Shown piece by piece: positions 17,982 to 28,156 of a DNA stretch of 64,000 bases. The notes beneath the pieces were generated by a model, which was not told where the DNA came from, did no database searches, and worked only from the letters and a program-made list of their open reading frames with translations. The position numbers were made by a program, and so were the translations under genes. Each line of letters starts with the position of its first letter. Within the stretch, counting starts at the first letter, position 1. Origin of the DNA: Sinobacterium caligoides. GTDB taxonomy: Bacteria; Pseudomonadota; Gammaproteobacteria; Pseudomonadales; Sinobacteriaceae. The stretch is taken from positions 1-64,000 of the forward strand of contig NZ_RKHR01000011.1 of NCBI RefSeq assembly GCF_003752585.1. The letters are read 5' to 3'.

Positions 17982-19082
17982 TTATAACCCCTCCGAGCTG
18001 GGTACACTGCGATTACGAATATTCATTACCGAACTAAAGATCTCCCTCATTCGACGATCAGCGCCACCGTAGTTGACGCCATTGAAGGTTACTGTTTTCG
18101 ATTCTGACCGTACTCCATCATCACTTCGTAACAATAAATCAACCTTCAGGCCAATCACTTGTTCCCACTTAATGTTGGGCTTTTGATTAATTTGTTTTGC
18201 TGTCATATAGGTATGCACAGAGCGAGAGGGAGCTTCTAAGTCCACAATCGATTTCGTGGAATCATAATCTAGATCGATCGCGTAACTGACCTTCATACTT
18301 TCAACCCCGTCGATCAACTCACTGCTATTATTTTTTAACGCATCGTATTTATAAAGACCAGGCTCGCCACTGGCACCAACAGACACAAAATAACTAACAC
18401 TGTAGGGGAATAAAATTTGTGCGCCGACCTCATACGGCTGAGAAAGACATGAGTCATTGCCCACCCCACAGTGTATCACCTGACTGCCTGCGTTATTGGG
18501 TGGCGTCGTCCCTGTGCTTTTATAACCGAGAACACTGGCATTATCGGCCGCTGAATTAACAAAAATATCACCAGCCAGACAATTACTGATAGCCACCACG
18601 GTATTCTTTTTTACCTCACAACCGGAAATACCAATCGTCGCCAATTTAAGATCAGTGCCGGTAGTAGTAACCGTACAGCTTGAGGGTTGAGCGCCTCGCA
18701 GAGTGACTACCGAGCTGCCATCGACTACCGGTAGCCCATCAATAGTCATACTGCCGACAACATCCTTGCCCGACACGCCCCCTGCCCCTCCGGTTAGAAA
18801 GTCATATTTATCGTCGTTAGCATTAAAACCAATACTACTGCTCAAGTTAATGCCGTTTTTGGCGCATCCCCAATAATCTGCCATACGTACATCACGCGAC
18901 ATCATTGCAACAGCCATGCGCCCCCCCTCCTGCACATGACCGATACCCAGTTGCAGCGAGTGGCTCATCTTGTGCGTCACAAAGGTTTCAGAAACCCCCA
19001 GTATCAAGATCGCTCCAATCGCCATCGCCACTAACAGTTCAACTAAAGTAAGACCCAGCTGTGATTGCATTTTTCTCTTCAT
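17982..19082 (-). CDS. pilW: Minor pilin PilW
   Basis: A 366-residue GspJ-like minor pilin. The leader MKRKMQSQLG is followed by LTLVELLVAMAIGAILILGVSETF, with Glu at +5. The region VQEGGRMAVAMMSRDVRMADYWGC is the diagnostic PilW segment, and Cys residues in the globular domain may form disulfides. Its start overlaps the pilV stop by one base (TAATG), strong evidence of operon membership and coupling. Confidence 0.9.
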   Translation of the reverse strand: MKRKMQSQLGLTLVELLVAMAIGAILILGVSETFVTHKMSHSLQLGIGHVQEGGRMAVAMMSRDVRMADYWGCAKNGINLSSSIGFNANDDKYDFLTGGAGGVSGKDVVGSMTIDGLPVVDGSSVVTLRGAQPSSCTVTTTGTDLKLATIGISGCEVKKNTVVAISNCLAGDIFVNSAADNASVLGYKSTGTTPPNNAGSQVIHCGVGNDSCLSQPYEVGAQILFPYSVSYFVSVGASGEPGLYKYDALKNNSSELIDGVESMKVSYAIDLDYDSTKSIVDLEAPSRSVHTYMTAKQINQKPNIKWEQVIGLKVDLLLRSDDGVRSESKTVTFNGVNYGGADRRMREIFSSVMNIRNRSVPSSEGL

Positions 19083-19564
19083 TAGCGCGTCACCGTCAAT
19101 AAATAGTTTTTTTCAACAGGGTCACCGCCGATCAGTTCTGCCTTTTCATACCAGGTGATCGAGATATTCCACCACTGTTGTTTGTTGCCTCCGCCATTTT
19201 CTTTCATCACAGTGCCGACAGCCACCTCTGAGCCATGACCTGGGAGCACCCCTTCTATTTCACTAATCCAGCGATAAGCGTCGTTATCCGCTGTTTGTTG
19301 ATAACTGCAATCACTACAGCTCACCTCACTCCCCTTGTCGGTAATAGCATCGTAATCGCCATCTTCCCAACCGCCACGATTACTGCGCATCCGCTCCGCC
19401 ATATCGTAAGCTAGGATGATTGCCTGGCTGTGCGACTGTGTGCGTAAGTTGTTACGTAAACCTTGCATCTGAAACGCCATCATTCCCAGCAAACCAACGA
19501 CAATCACTAGCATCGCAACCAACACTTCAACCATGGCAAATGCAGCCTGTTTATTTTTGTGCAT
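19082..19564 (-). CDS. pilV: Minor pilin PilV
   Basis: A 160-residue GspI-like minor pilin. The N-terminus MHKNKQAA|FAMVEVLVAMLVIVVGLLGMM shows a prepilin site after Ala rather than the usual Gly, with Glu at +5. QGLRNNLRTQSHSQAIILAYDMAERMRSN is the PilV hallmark. AGGAGGT, about 9 nt before the start, overlaps the end of fimU. Second gene of the fimU-pilVWXE-pilY1 operon. Confidence 0.9.
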   Translation of the reverse strand: MHKNKQAAFAMVEVLVAMLVIVVGLLGMMAFQMQGLRNNLRTQSHSQAIILAYDMAERMRSNRGGWEDGDYDAITDKGSEVSCSDCSYQQTADNDAYRWISEIEGVLPGHGSEVAVGTVMKENGGGNKQQWWNISITWYEKAELIGGDPVEKNYLLTVTR

Positions 19565-19578
19565 TAGGCAATTACCTC

Positions 19579-20061
19579 CTAGGGGCAGTTCGCACTGGCA
19601 ATGGAGAAGAGACGAATACGGCCTGACAATAGTATTTCGATTTGCCTGCCATTTTCTCCGCTCTCACGACAAAATTTGAATACACGCGTATTAGCGCCGC
19701 TAATCGTCCCATTAGGTTTAAAATAAAAACTATCCTCTCCGCCCACACTATCGTCGAGCTGGGTTTTAACTATTTTTAAAATCGTCTCTGCCCCACCCAC
19801 CGTGGCAGCCTCAGCGATAGTAAATTCATTTTCGCCATCATTACCGTCTCTGTGGACATAAATAAAATCTTGCCGGCGAGAAGCCTCTAATCGCGCATAT
19901 TTCATCGCTATCATCGCCGCCTCGATATCCGCATCAAAGCGCTGCTTAGCGAGTAGGCTTTTAAAACTTGGTAATGCGACGAGTAACAAAATCGCCGAAA
20001 TTGCCAGCACCACTAATAACTCAAGTAGGGTTACACCTCGCTGTGCTTTTTTATTCATCAT
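19579..20061 (-). CDS. fimU: Minor pilin FimU (GspH/FimT family)
   Basis: A 160-residue pseudopilin. The leader MMNKKAQRG is followed by VTLLELLVVLAISAILLLVALPSFK, with Glu at +5. The GspH-type globular domain has KYARLEASRRQDFIYVHRD and a late FKFCRES...ASANCP, a likely disulfide pair. It is the first gene of the minor pilin operon and corresponds to FimU by position. No sigma-54 promoter was found in the 248 nt upstream, so control by AlgR-like or other regulators remains open. Confidence 0.85.
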   Translation of the reverse strand: MMNKKAQRGVTLLELLVVLAISAILLLVALPSFKSLLAKQRFDADIEAAMIAMKYARLEASRRQDFIYVHRDGNDGENEFTIAEAATVGGAETILKIVKTQLDDSVGGEDSFYFKPNGTISGANTRVFKFCRESGENGRQIEILLSGRIRLFSIASANCP

Positions 20062-20248
20062 TTATCCAAGATGACCTCAATAGACATACTGCAGTCGATG
20101 TTAATTTTCTGATTACTAATCTATATCAACAGCAGTAAGCAACACAGCAGCCTCTGACAAACGGCTATTTTGTACTGACCAACGGTTAAGCAGATCGTGA
20201 AGCTGGCTAGGAATCACGCCTTAATACCTGCTTCACTCTTTTCACAGG

Positions 20249-20280
20249 CAAAAAAAAGCCGCTTCTTTACCAGCGGCTTA
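20249..20280 (-). terminator. Rho-independent terminator after ispH
   Basis: AAGCCGCT (20257-20264) and AGCGGCTT (20272-20279) form an 8-bp stem. On the minus strand it is followed by a run of seven Ts. It ends the leftward murJ-to-ispH series and separates it from fimU. The rest of 20062-20248 shows nothing recognisable beyond AT-rich sequence. Confidence 0.85.
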
Positions 20281-20309
20281 ATAACAAACAGCATTCAATA
20301 CAGTGAAGC

Positions 20310-21257
20310 TTAACGTAACTCCACGACCCGCAACTCCCGGGGCATAGAGAAAGTCACATCCTCCGGCTGCCCAAGAATATCTTCTGGCGGCTCAGCACCG
20401 AGGCTGCGCAAGCCTTCAATGACTTGTTGCACCAGTACCTCTGGCGCCGACGCGCCCGCCGACACACCGATACTCTGCTTACCCTTTAACCACGCCGAGT
20501 CAATATCGTCAACGCTGTCTATCAGGTGGGATTCTACTCCCATACGCAGCGCCAGTTCGGCGAGACGGTTGGAGTTAGAGCTATTCGGTGAACCCACGAC
20601 TAATACCAGATCACACTGCTGCGCCAATACCTTAATCGCGTCCTGCCGATTTTGCGTGGCATAGCAGATATCATCGTTGCGTGGGGCGCTCAACGCCGGA
20701 AAGCGTTCTCGCAGTACTTCGACAACCTTGGCCGTATCATCCATCGACAACGTCGTCTGGGTGACATAGCTCAGCGCCTCAGGATCACGTACTTGCAGCG
20801 CCATGGCCTGCTCCGGGTCTTCCACGAGATAGATCGAGCCACCGTTCTCATCGTCGAACTGCCCCATGGTGCCAATGACTTCCGGGTGACCGCGATGACC
20901 GATAAGGATGCACTCACCGCCCTGACGGCTGGCGCGCACCACCTGCATATGTACCTTGCTTACCAATGGGCAGGTGGCATCAAACACTTTTAACGCACGA
21001 CGCTCAGCCTCAACTCGCACCGACTTAGCCACACCGTGAGCACTAAAGATAACGATACTATCGTCGGGTATCTCATCGAGCTCTTCGACGAAGATTGCAC
21101 CGCGGTCACGGAGATTATCGACCACAAATTTATTGTGTACGACCTCGTGCCGCACATAGATCGGCGCCCCGAAAATATCCAAGGCTCTATTAACGATGTC
21201 GATCGCCCTATCGACGCCGGCACAGAAGCCGCGCGGGTTGGCTAATTTTATTTTCAT
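20310..21257 (-). CDS. ispH: 4-hydroxy-3-methylbut-2-enyl diphosphate reductase
   Basis: 315 residues, matching E. coli IspH (316). It is the last enzyme of the MEP isoprenoid pathway, reducing HMBPP to IPP and DMAPP with a 4Fe-4S cluster. Cluster cysteines are visible at C12 ([11 protein letters not shown]), in [11 protein letters not shown] and in [11 protein letters not shown]; the substrate-binding [10 protein letters not shown] motif is intact. An upstream in-frame ATG (21299) would add 14 residues, but the family N-terminus [12 protein letters not shown] fixes the start at 21257. It lies downstream of fkpB with 136 nt between them, as in Pseudomonas. Confidence 0.96.
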   Translation of the reverse strand: MKIKLANPRGFCAGVDRAIDIVNRALDIFGAPIYVRHEVVHNKFVVDNLRDRGAIFVEELDEIPDDSIVIFSAHGVAKSVRVEAERRALKVFDATCPLVSKVHMQVVRASRQGGECILIGHRGHPEVIGTMGQFDDENGGSIYLVEDPEQAMALQVRDPEALSYVTQTTLSMDDTAKVVEVLRERFPALSAPRNDDICYATQNRQDAIKVLAQQCDLVLVVGSPNSSNSNRLAELALRMGVESHLIDSVDDIDSAWLKGKQSIGVSAGASAPEVLVQQVIEGLRSLGAEPPEDILGQPEDVTFSMPRELRVVELR

Positions 21258-21393
21258 ACCATGCAACTCTTGGCTTGTTAACTCGTGGTTAGAAAACATA
21301 ACAGCTATCGCTCTATAACAAAAATTTTACCATCGTCTCTACTTTTATCAGCGTCGATAAAAGCAGAATTTATACACTCTAGGGCGACGCAGT

Positions 21394-21828
21394 TTAGGCC
21401 ACCTCGAGAATCTCAACCTCGAAAATAATATCTTGGCCCGCCAACGGGTGATTAAAATCGATCTCTACTACCTCGTCGGTAATACGTCGCACGACACCGG
21501 GCAACTCTGCCTTATTGGCATCGGCAAAGCTCAACATTAAGCCCAGCTCCAGCTCCATATCTTTAAACTGCTTGCGCGGCATCGTCTGCACGTTATTCGG
21601 GTTCGGCTGACCAAACGCACCCTCCGGTGTCACCACCGCCTGGTGTTTCTCTCCTGCCTGCAGACCAAGTAGCGCCTGCTCGAAGCCCGGCAACAAGGTG
21701 CCATCGCCCATCACAAAACTGCCGGGCTGCTCCCGCTCGAGGGTCGAATCAACAACCGCTCCATCAGCCAGCTTCAAGGTGAAGTGAAGGGTGACTCGAG
21801 AGTCTTTACTAATACTTTTACCAGTCAT
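21394..21828 (-). CDS. fkpB: FKBP-type peptidyl-prolyl isomerase (SlpA/FkpB)
   Basis: A 144-residue SlyD-like FKBP (E. coli SlpA/FkpB about 149). The FKBP core is seen in VTLHFTLKLADGAVVDST and GDGTLLPGFEQALLGLQAGEK; the inserted IF domain is GAFGQPNPNNVQTMPRKQF, and DFNHPLAGQDIIFEVEILEV closes it. It lacks the His-rich metal tail of SlyD. Its position between lspA and ispH is conserved in gammaproteobacteria. It is a cytoplasmic folding helper. Confidence 0.93.
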   Translation of the reverse strand: MTGKSISKDSRVTLHFTLKLADGAVVDSTLEREQPGSFVMGDGTLLPGFEQALLGLQAGEKHQAVVTPEGAFGQPNPNNVQTMPRKQFKDMELELGLMLSFADANKAELPGVVRRITDEVVEIDFNHPLAGQDIIFEVEILEVA

Positions 21829-21908
21829 CGCTTTTGCTCTTCGGTTAAATACTGCCTAATACATCCCATAGAGACCGACAATCTAGACCCTAAGGCCAAT
21901 AGATGCTG

Positions 21909-22385
21909 TCAACCTGCAACCGCCTTATTGGGGCGAAAACTATCAATGATCAACATGACCGCACCAACGCTAATCGCACTGTCGGCGATATTAAAAGCCG
22001 GGAAGTAGTAACGCCCTGCGTAATGCACAGAGATAAAGTCGACCACATGCCCCAGCAAAGCACGATCGATCAGGTTGCCAATTGCACCACCGAGAATCAA
22101 CGCTAAACAACAGGACATCCAGACCGACTCTTTCGGCAGACGCCAAAGCCAGATCGCCAGTACCACACCAACCGCTAACGCAATGGCGGTAAAGAACCAG
22201 CGCTGCCAACCACCGGCATCACTCAGAAAACTAAAGGCAGCCCCCTCGTTATGCGCCAACATCAGGTTGAACCAACTGGTTACCTCTAGCGGCCGCAGGT
22301 AAGCCAACTCAGTACTAGCGAGGAACTTGGTGTATTGATCAATTGCGACCACCAGCGCAGCTAACGCAAACCAAAACCACTTCAT
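21909..22385 (-). CDS. lspA: Lipoprotein signal peptidase
   Basis: A 158-residue aspartic membrane protease with four hydrophobic segments. The conserved blocks DQYTKFLAS, AHNEGAAFSFLSD, GNLIDRALLGHVVDFI and FPAFNIADSAI include the two catalytic Asp (in VVDF and NIAD). It cleaves signal peptides of prolipoproteins after lipidation in the inner membrane. It lies between ileS and fkpB with short gaps, a conserved order. Confidence 0.96.
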   Translation of the reverse strand: MKWFWFALAALVVAIDQYTKFLASTELAYLRPLEVTSWFNLMLAHNEGAAFSFLSDAGGWQRWFFTAIALAVGVVLAIWLWRLPKESVWMSCCLALILGGAIGNLIDRALLGHVVDFISVHYAGRYYFPAFNIADSAISVGAVMLIIDSFRPNKAVAG

Positions 22386-22480
22386 GCTATGTCTCTCAAA
22401 TAAAGATCGACTCGCAGACAGCGAGCCTCACTAAAATAATCGGTAGTGCGACGATACCTCGCCGACACTAATACGCGCTA

Positions 22481-25279
22481 TTAGGCGAAGTGGCGAACCT
22501 CACCGTCTCCATCGATATTGTCGACACAGCGCTGACAGAGTGTCGGGTGCTGCTCAATGCTGCCAACACTCTCGGCGTGGTGCCAACAACGCTCACACTT
22601 CTCCGCCTCGCTTGCCTTGATAACCACCTTCAGCCCCTCTAATTCGGTGTCGAGCGCGTCAGCTGGGGCATCGGCCAGTGCGGCGATCTCCGCTTTAGAG
22701 CTGATCAAGACAAAGCGCAACTCATCGCCAAGGTGCTGTAGTACCGTCCGAATACGCTCATCACAGTAGAGAGTGATCTCCGCCTTCAGCGAACCACCGA
22801 TCTCCTTGCGCAGCTTCTCAACCTCTCGGTTAACGGCAATTTTCGCCTGCTTCACATCGGCCCAATAATCGCGACCAAACTCGCCAGCGGCAGGCATCTC
22901 ACTAAGCCCTTGGTACCACTCGACAAGGAAGACAGAATCCGCACGCTGTCCCGGGATAAACGACCAAACCTCTTCCGCGGTGAAGCTACAGATGGGCGCT
23001 AACCAGCGCACCAGCGCCTCACAGATATGGTACAGCGCTGTCTGACAAGAACGACGTGGCAGACTATTTTCGCCAGTAGTGTACTGACGGTCCTTGATGA
23101 TATCGAGGTAGAAGCCCCCCATATCGACCGCACAGAAATTGTGAATCTTCTGATAGATGCTGTGGAAGTTATAGCTATCAAAAGCCTCAATGATCTCCTG
23201 TTGTAACTCGTAGGCACGATCGACGGCCCAGCGATCCAACGCAATCATCTGCTCCTGGTCGACACAGTTAACGGCCGGATCGAAACCCTCGAGATTCGAC
23301 AACAAAAAGCGCGAGGTATTGCGAATACGACGATAGGAGTCGGCGGTACGCTTAAAAATCTCGTTACTGGCGCGCATCTCCGAACGGTAGTCGGTCGCCG
23401 CCACCCACAGGCGCAGAATATCTGCACCCAGGCTCTGGGTCACCTCTTTCGGCGCGATCACGTTGCCGATCGACTTGGACATTTTCTGCCCCTTCTCATC
23501 GACCACAAAACCGTGTGTCATACAGGCCTTATACGGCGCCTGGCCGGTCATCGCCGTCGCGGTCAGTAGCGACGACTGGAACCAGCCGCGGTGCTGATCC
23601 GAACCTTCCAAGTAAAGATCCGCAGGGGCGCTAAGGCCTTCTTCGCGCTGCAACACGGCAGCGTGAGTGACACCTGAATCGAACCAGACATCGAGGGTAT
23701 CCGACACCTTATCGTAGTCGGCCGCCTCGGCTCCCAATAAAGACTCAGGTTCGAGATCAAACCAGGCCTGAATGCCCTGCTGCTCGATCAACTGAGCAAC
23801 CGCCTCGATCAGACGTGGCGTCTCAGGGTGTAGCTCAGCCGTCTGCTTGTGGATAAAGAGCGCAATCGGCACCCCCCAGGTGCGCTGTCGTGAGACACAC
23901 CAGTCGGGGCGGTCGTTTAGCATGCTATCGATACGTGCACGGCCCCACTCTGGCAACCACTCGACCTTTTCGACTTCACCTAAAGCCTGATCTAACAAGC
24001 CATTTTGATTCATGCTGACAAACCACTGCGGTGTAGCACGGAAGATGATCGGGCTCTTATGACGCCAGCAGTGTGGATAACTGTGTTCGAATTCACTGTG
24101 CGCCAGCAGCTTGCCACGCGTTTCCAACTCCTCGACGATGGTCTTGTTGGCCTTGAACACATGCTGGCCAGCGAAGATCTCGGTGTCGGGCAGATAGACA
24201 CCGTTACCACCCACCGGGTTATAAACCTCGATGCCGTATTGCTGACAGATCACGAAATCTTCCTGACCGTGTGCTGGAGCGGTGTGTACACAACCGGTAC
24301 CTGCATCGGTAGTGACGTGATCTCCCAGTAGAACCGGCACCTGCCTGTCGTAGAAGGGGTGCTGCAACAGTTGCTTCTCTAGCGCCGCACCTTTACTGTG
24401 CCCCAGCACCTCGCTATCCTCTATACCGCAGCGAGCCAGTACCGACTCGGCCAGCGCCTCGGCAAGCACCAGATGACGCCCGCCGGCACGCACCAACACG
24501 TAATCAACTTCCGCACCGAGGCTAACCGCCAGGTTGGCAGGCAGTGTCCAGGGTGTCGTGGTCCAGATGATAATGTCGATCTCGCCCTCAACACTGGCAC
24601 CAAAAGCGCCAGCAACGGCCGCTGCATCGACGGCGGTGAAGACCACATCGATCGACGGCGACTGCTTATCTTTGTACTCGACCTCCGCCTCCGCCAACGC
24701 CGAGCCACAATCCAGACACCAGTGCACTGGCTTGAAGCCCTTATTGAGGTGACCGTTTTCGGCAATTTTACCGAGTGAACGAACAATATCCGCCTCAAAG
24801 TTAAAGTCCATGGTCAGATAGGGCTGCTCCCAGCGAGCGAGCACACCGAGACGCTTAAAGTCAGTGCGCTGACCATCGACCTGCTTCGCGGCATACTCCC
24901 GGCACTTCTGACGGAAGGTCGCAGCATCGACCTTGACACCGGCCTTGCCCACTTTCTTCTCGACGTTCAGCTCGATCGGTAAGCCGTGGCAGTCCCAACC
25001 GGGCACATAGGGCACATCGAAGCCGCTCAGCGTCTTCGACTTGATAATAATATCTTTGAGAATTTTATTAACCGCATGACCGATGTGAATATTGCCGTTG
25101 GCGTATGGAGGGCCATCGTGCAAAATGAACTGCTCGCGACCCGCCATGCGCTCACGAATCTGCTGGTAGAGGTTCATACTCTCCCACTGCTCCAGCATCT
25201 TCGGCTCACGGTTTGGCAGATTGGCTTTCATTGAGAAGCTGGTCTGCGGCAGGTTTAACGTCGCTTTATAATCACTCAT
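22481..25279 (-). CDS. ileS: Isoleucyl-tRNA synthetase
   Basis: A class I synthetase of 932 residues (E. coli 938). HIGH is present as [11 protein letters not shown] and KMSKS as [10 protein letters not shown]. The CP1 editing domain lies between them ([32 protein letters not shown]). The C-terminal zinc module [12 protein letters not shown]...CQRCVDN marks the bacterial, mupirocin-sensitive type. It charges tRNA-Ile and edits Val in the cytoplasm. It lies in the murJ-ribF-ileS-lspA series, 95 nt before lspA. Confidence 0.97.
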   Translation of the reverse strand: MSDYKATLNLPQTSFSMKANLPNREPKMLEQWESMNLYQQIRERMAGREQFILHDGPPYANGNIHIGHAVNKILKDIIIKSKTLSGFDVPYVPGWDCHGLPIELNVEKKVGKAGVKVDAATFRQKCREYAAKQVDGQRTDFKRLGVLARWEQPYLTMDFNFEADIVRSLGKIAENGHLNKGFKPVHWCLDCGSALAEAEVEYKDKQSPSIDVVFTAVDAAAVAGAFGASVEGEIDIIIWTTTPWTLPANLAVSLGAEVDYVLVRAGGRHLVLAEALAESVLARCGIEDSEVLGHSKGAALEKQLLQHPFYDRQVPVLLGDHVTTDAGTGCVHTAPAHGQEDFVICQQYGIEVYNPVGGNGVYLPDTEIFAGQHVFKANKTIVEELETRGKLLAHSEFEHSYPHCWRHKSPIIFRATPQWFVSMNQNGLLDQALGEVEKVEWLPEWGRARIDSMLNDRPDWCVSRQRTWGVPIALFIHKQTAELHPETPRLIEAVAQLIEQQGIQAWFDLEPESLLGAEAADYDKVSDTLDVWFDSGVTHAAVLQREEGLSAPADLYLEGSDQHRGWFQSSLLTATAMTGQAPYKACMTHGFVVDEKGQKMSKSIGNVIAPKEVTQSLGADILRLWVAATDYRSEMRASNEIFKRTADSYRRIRNTSRFLLSNLEGFDPAVNCVDQEQMIALDRWAVDRAYELQQEIIEAFDSYNFHSIYQKIHNFCAVDMGGFYLDIIKDRQYTTGENSLPRRSCQTALYHICEALVRWLAPICSFTAEEVWSFIPGQRADSVFLVEWYQGLSEMPAAGEFGRDYWADVKQAKIAVNREVEKLRKEIGGSLKAEITLYCDERIRTVLQHLGDELRFVLISSKAEIAALADAPADALDTELEGLKVVIKASEAEKCERCWHHAESVGSIEQHPTLCQRCVDNIDGDGEVRHFA

Positions 25280-25377
25280 GGTTATTTACACTTCGTTCAT
25301 GCTAGTTAATTAAATGTCTATCACAGCCAGTGACGGCGCTACCCAAGGCAGCTCGATCGCGACTGTTACTACGATTC

Positions 25378-26310
25378 TTACAAACCAAAAAAAGCTCGGC
25401 CAGTCTCGATATCGGCCTTAATGTTCTGTTCTAACTCTTGCAGCGAGTCGAATTTCTTCTCCTCGCGGATCTTCTGACGAAACACCACCGTGATCGCCTT
25501 GCCGTAGAGGTCAGCCTTAAAGTCGATAAGGTGGGCCTCTAAAATGGCCTTAATACCGTCGTCAACTGTCGGTCGAGTGCCGACATTGACCACGGCCGGC
25601 TGCGCCTTCTCACTGGCGCCAAACACCTCTGCGGCGTAGACACCCGATAGCGGCGCACGCAGCCTGTGCAACTGTAGGTTCGCCGTTGGCACCCCGAGAG
25701 TACGTCCCAACTGGCGTCCGTAGACGACCTTGCCACTGATCGAAAACGGCCGCCCATAAAGCTCATCGACCAGGGCGAAGTCACTATCGGCTAGGGCCTG
25801 GCGGATACGCGTGCTGCTGACACGCTCATGCTGTATCTGCAATGTCGAGGTATTAACCACCTCGAAGCCCTGCTCTTCACCCGCTGTGCGCAACAACTCG
25901 TAGTCGCCCTCGCGATCATGGCCAAAGCGCAGGTCATCACCGACGACCAGGTATTTTATCCCCAGCCCCTGCACAAAGACCTCGTGAATAAAGTCCTCTG
26001 CCGACTTGATGCGGAAGCGGTCGTTAAACTGGATCCGCAAGACCCGGTCCACCCCCAGCTCACGCAGCGCCGCAAACTTCTCACGAAAGCTCATTAGCCT
26101 CGCAGGTGCTTGAAGTGGCGAGAAAAACTCACGCGGCAACGGTTCGAAAACAATCACCACCGTCGGCAAGTTGAGTGCCTTCCCCTTCTCGAGCAACTGT
26201 CCCAAGACGGCGCGATGACCGACATGCACGCCATCGAACGCCCCGATTGTGGCGACACAGCCTTGGTGGCGGGGGCGTAGATTGTGGAGACCACGAATTA
26301 ATTCCATCAT
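25378..26310 (-). CDS. ribF: Bifunctional riboflavin kinase/FAD synthetase
   Basis: 310 residues (E. coli 313). The N-terminal adenylyltransferase domain shows ATIGAFDGVHVGHRAVL (nucleotidyltransferase HxGH-type motif) and VVGDDLRFGHDREGD. The C-terminal flavokinase shows GKVVYGRQLGRTLGVPTANL and AVVNVGTRPTV. It converts riboflavin to FMN and then FAD. Two adjacent ATGs (26310, 26307) are possible. It sits between murJ and ileS. Confidence 0.95.
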   Translation of the reverse strand: MMELIRGLHNLRPRHQGCVATIGAFDGVHVGHRAVLGQLLEKGKALNLPTVVIVFEPLPREFFSPLQAPARLMSFREKFAALRELGVDRVLRIQFNDRFRIKSAEDFIHEVFVQGLGIKYLVVGDDLRFGHDREGDYELLRTAGEEQGFEVVNTSTLQIQHERVSSTRIRQALADSDFALVDELYGRPFSISGKVVYGRQLGRTLGVPTANLQLHRLRAPLSGVYAAEVFGASEKAQPAVVNVGTRPTVDDGIKAILEAHLIDFKADLYGKAITVVFRQKIREEKKFDSLQELEQNIKADIETGRAFFGL

Positions 26311-26425
26311 TTCACTCGTATGCGGGCAGGCGCGGAATTATACCCCACTCCGCCGCTGCCCTCTACACCCCGTCCACTTCCATCACGGATCAAGCACTTA
26401 AACAACGAAAAAGCACTGTCACCGC

Positions 26426-28042
26426 CTAAACCGATGTCGAGGCTTTAAAATGTCTTACCCTCGCACCCGTCAGCGCCAAGGTTAACAGGTAGACCAGCGC
26501 ACCGGCCGCACAGATCGCCAAGACGAGGCCGACACGCATCCACCACAGCAGCGCAGACCAGTCCGCCACCCACTGCGACAACCCATACAACGCCGCAGCC
26601 ATAGTCACGCTGGCAAACAGGCAGCGGCCAACAGTGACGATAAACAGGCGAGTCCAGCGGTAGACGCCGTCGCGCAGTAGACCTTGCCACAGCCAGTAGA
26701 CGTTCAACAGCGCCGACACCGAGGTTGCCAAGGCCAGACCGACATGGCCCTGGCCGAAGTAATAGTAGAGTGGCGCGACGAAGGCGATGTTTAACACCAT
26801 GTTGGCCAGCATCGCCTTGATACCGATACGCACCGGGGTCTTGGTGTCCTTGCGCGCATAGTAACCGGGGGCCAGCACCTTGATCAGCATGAAGAAACTC
26901 AAGCCGATGGTGTAGGCACGCAGGCTGTGTGCCGACATGCTGACATCGTTGGCAGTCAGGGCACCGTATTGAAACAGCGCCGTTAAGATGGGCTCGGCCA
27001 ACACCAGCAGCGCCGCCGTTGCCGGCAGCGCGATAAACAACACGCAACGTGCCGCCCAGTCGAGGGTAGAGGCAAACTCATCGTTGTTATCACTGGCGCT
27101 AATCCGCGATAGCGAAGGCAGAATCACCGTCGCAATCGCCACCCCGAAGACCCCCAGGGGCAGCTCGGTCAGGCGGTCGGAATAATACAGCCAGGAGACA
27201 CTACCCGAGGGCAGTAGCGACGCAAGAATGGTATCGAGCAACAGGTTAATCTGGCTCACCGAGACACCGAACAGCGCCGGTACCATCAGCGTCATAATCT
27301 GTCGCACCCCGGGATCTTTAGTGTCCCAACGCGGCCTCGGCAGTAGCTCCATGCGATAGAGGAAAGGCAGCTGGAAGAGGAATTGCGCCATCCCGGCCAC
27401 CAACACCCCCCAGGCCAACGCATAAGCTGGCTGCTCAAGCCCTGGCGCGAACAGTACGGCCGCAGCGATCAGAGAGATGTTTAGCAGTACCGGCGTAATC
27501 GCCGGCACGGCAAAGCGACCGTAGCTATTCAGGATCGCCCCGGCAAAGCCTGTCAGCGAGATCAATAACAGGTAGGGGAAGGTGATGCGAATCAGTTCCG
27601 TCGTCATCTGGAACTTGATCTCATCGGCCATGAAGCCGGGAGCGAACACCGTCGTAATCAACGGAGCCGCGGCGATACTGACACCGGTGAGCAATAACAA
27701 CGTACCGCCCAGCGCACCTGCCACCCGGTCGACCAACGCCTTGACCGCGCCGTGCCCTCGCTGTGTCTGATACTCCGACAGCACCGGCACGAAGGCCTGA
27801 GCGAAGGCCCCCTCGGCGAACAAACGACGCAAAAAATTGGGGATTTTAAAGGCTACGAAGAAGGCGTCGGCGCCGCCACCGGCACCGATATAATGGGCAA
27901 AACAAACATCTCGGACGAGTCCCAACAGCCGCGACAACATGGTCATCAAGCTGACGATAGCACTAGAGCGTAATAAACCGCGACGAGGCTTGCTCGGCTC
28001 GGGCGACGACGGTGAGTCGGCGTTTTCTGGTTGTTCGTTCAC
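26426..28042 (-). CDS. murJ: Lipid II flippase MurJ
   Basis: A polytopic MOP-superfamily protein with about 14 membrane segments. LLRSSAIVSLMTMLSRLLGLVRDV and GADAFFVAFKIPNFLRRLFAEGAFAQAFVPVL are strong MurJ signatures. It flips lipid II across the inner membrane, the link between the Mur/MraY/MurG steps encoded at 57-64 kb and wall assembly. The frame is open to a TTG at 28090 without a ribosome site; I choose GTG 28042 (538 residues), which has purine-rich GAAGA upstream. The start is the least certain part. Unlike Pseudomonas, no rpsT precedes it. Confidence 0.92.
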   Translation of the reverse strand: MNEQPENADSPSSPEPSKPRRGLLRSSAIVSLMTMLSRLLGLVRDVCFAHYIGAGGGADAFFVAFKIPNFLRRLFAEGAFAQAFVPVLSEYQTQRGHGAVKALVDRVAGALGGTLLLLTGVSIAAAPLITTVFAPGFMADEIKFQMTTELIRITFPYLLLISLTGFAGAILNSYGRFAVPAITPVLLNISLIAAAVLFAPGLEQPAYALAWGVLVAGMAQFLFQLPFLYRMELLPRPRWDTKDPGVRQIMTLMVPALFGVSVSQINLLLDTILASLLPSGSVSWLYYSDRLTELPLGVFGVAIATVILPSLSRISASDNNDEFASTLDWAARCVLFIALPATAALLVLAEPILTALFQYGALTANDVSMSAHSLRAYTIGLSFFMLIKVLAPGYYARKDTKTPVRIGIKAMLANMVLNIAFVAPLYYYFGQGHVGLALATSVSALLNVYWLWQGLLRDGVYRWTRLFIVTVGRCLFASVTMAAALYGLSQWVADWSALLWWMRVGLVLAICAAGALVYLLTLALTGARVRHFKASTSV

Positions 28043-28156
28043 GTCTTCATCTCTTCTCTTGGCAGGGCGATCGACGGCCCTTGCTGGCAACAGGCGAGTG
28101 TAGCCGCTCCGTCAAGGCGGTACAACGACGGCGATCGCATTCCCCCAACAGCGTGA

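Noticed and set aside
20062-20309. Search for a sigma-54 promoter before fimU
   Set aside because: The nearest match (GCAA...CAGCC) has too many mismatches at the -24 element.
26445-27047. 200-codon frame inside murJ on the same strand
   Set aside because: Out-of-frame shadow; the murJ frame has membrane segments throughout and the alternative translation has no recognisable features.
28043-28090. TTG start for murJ at 28090
   Set aside because: No ribosome site and a polar Arg/Asp-rich extension not seen in the family; GTG at 28042 fits better, though not proven.
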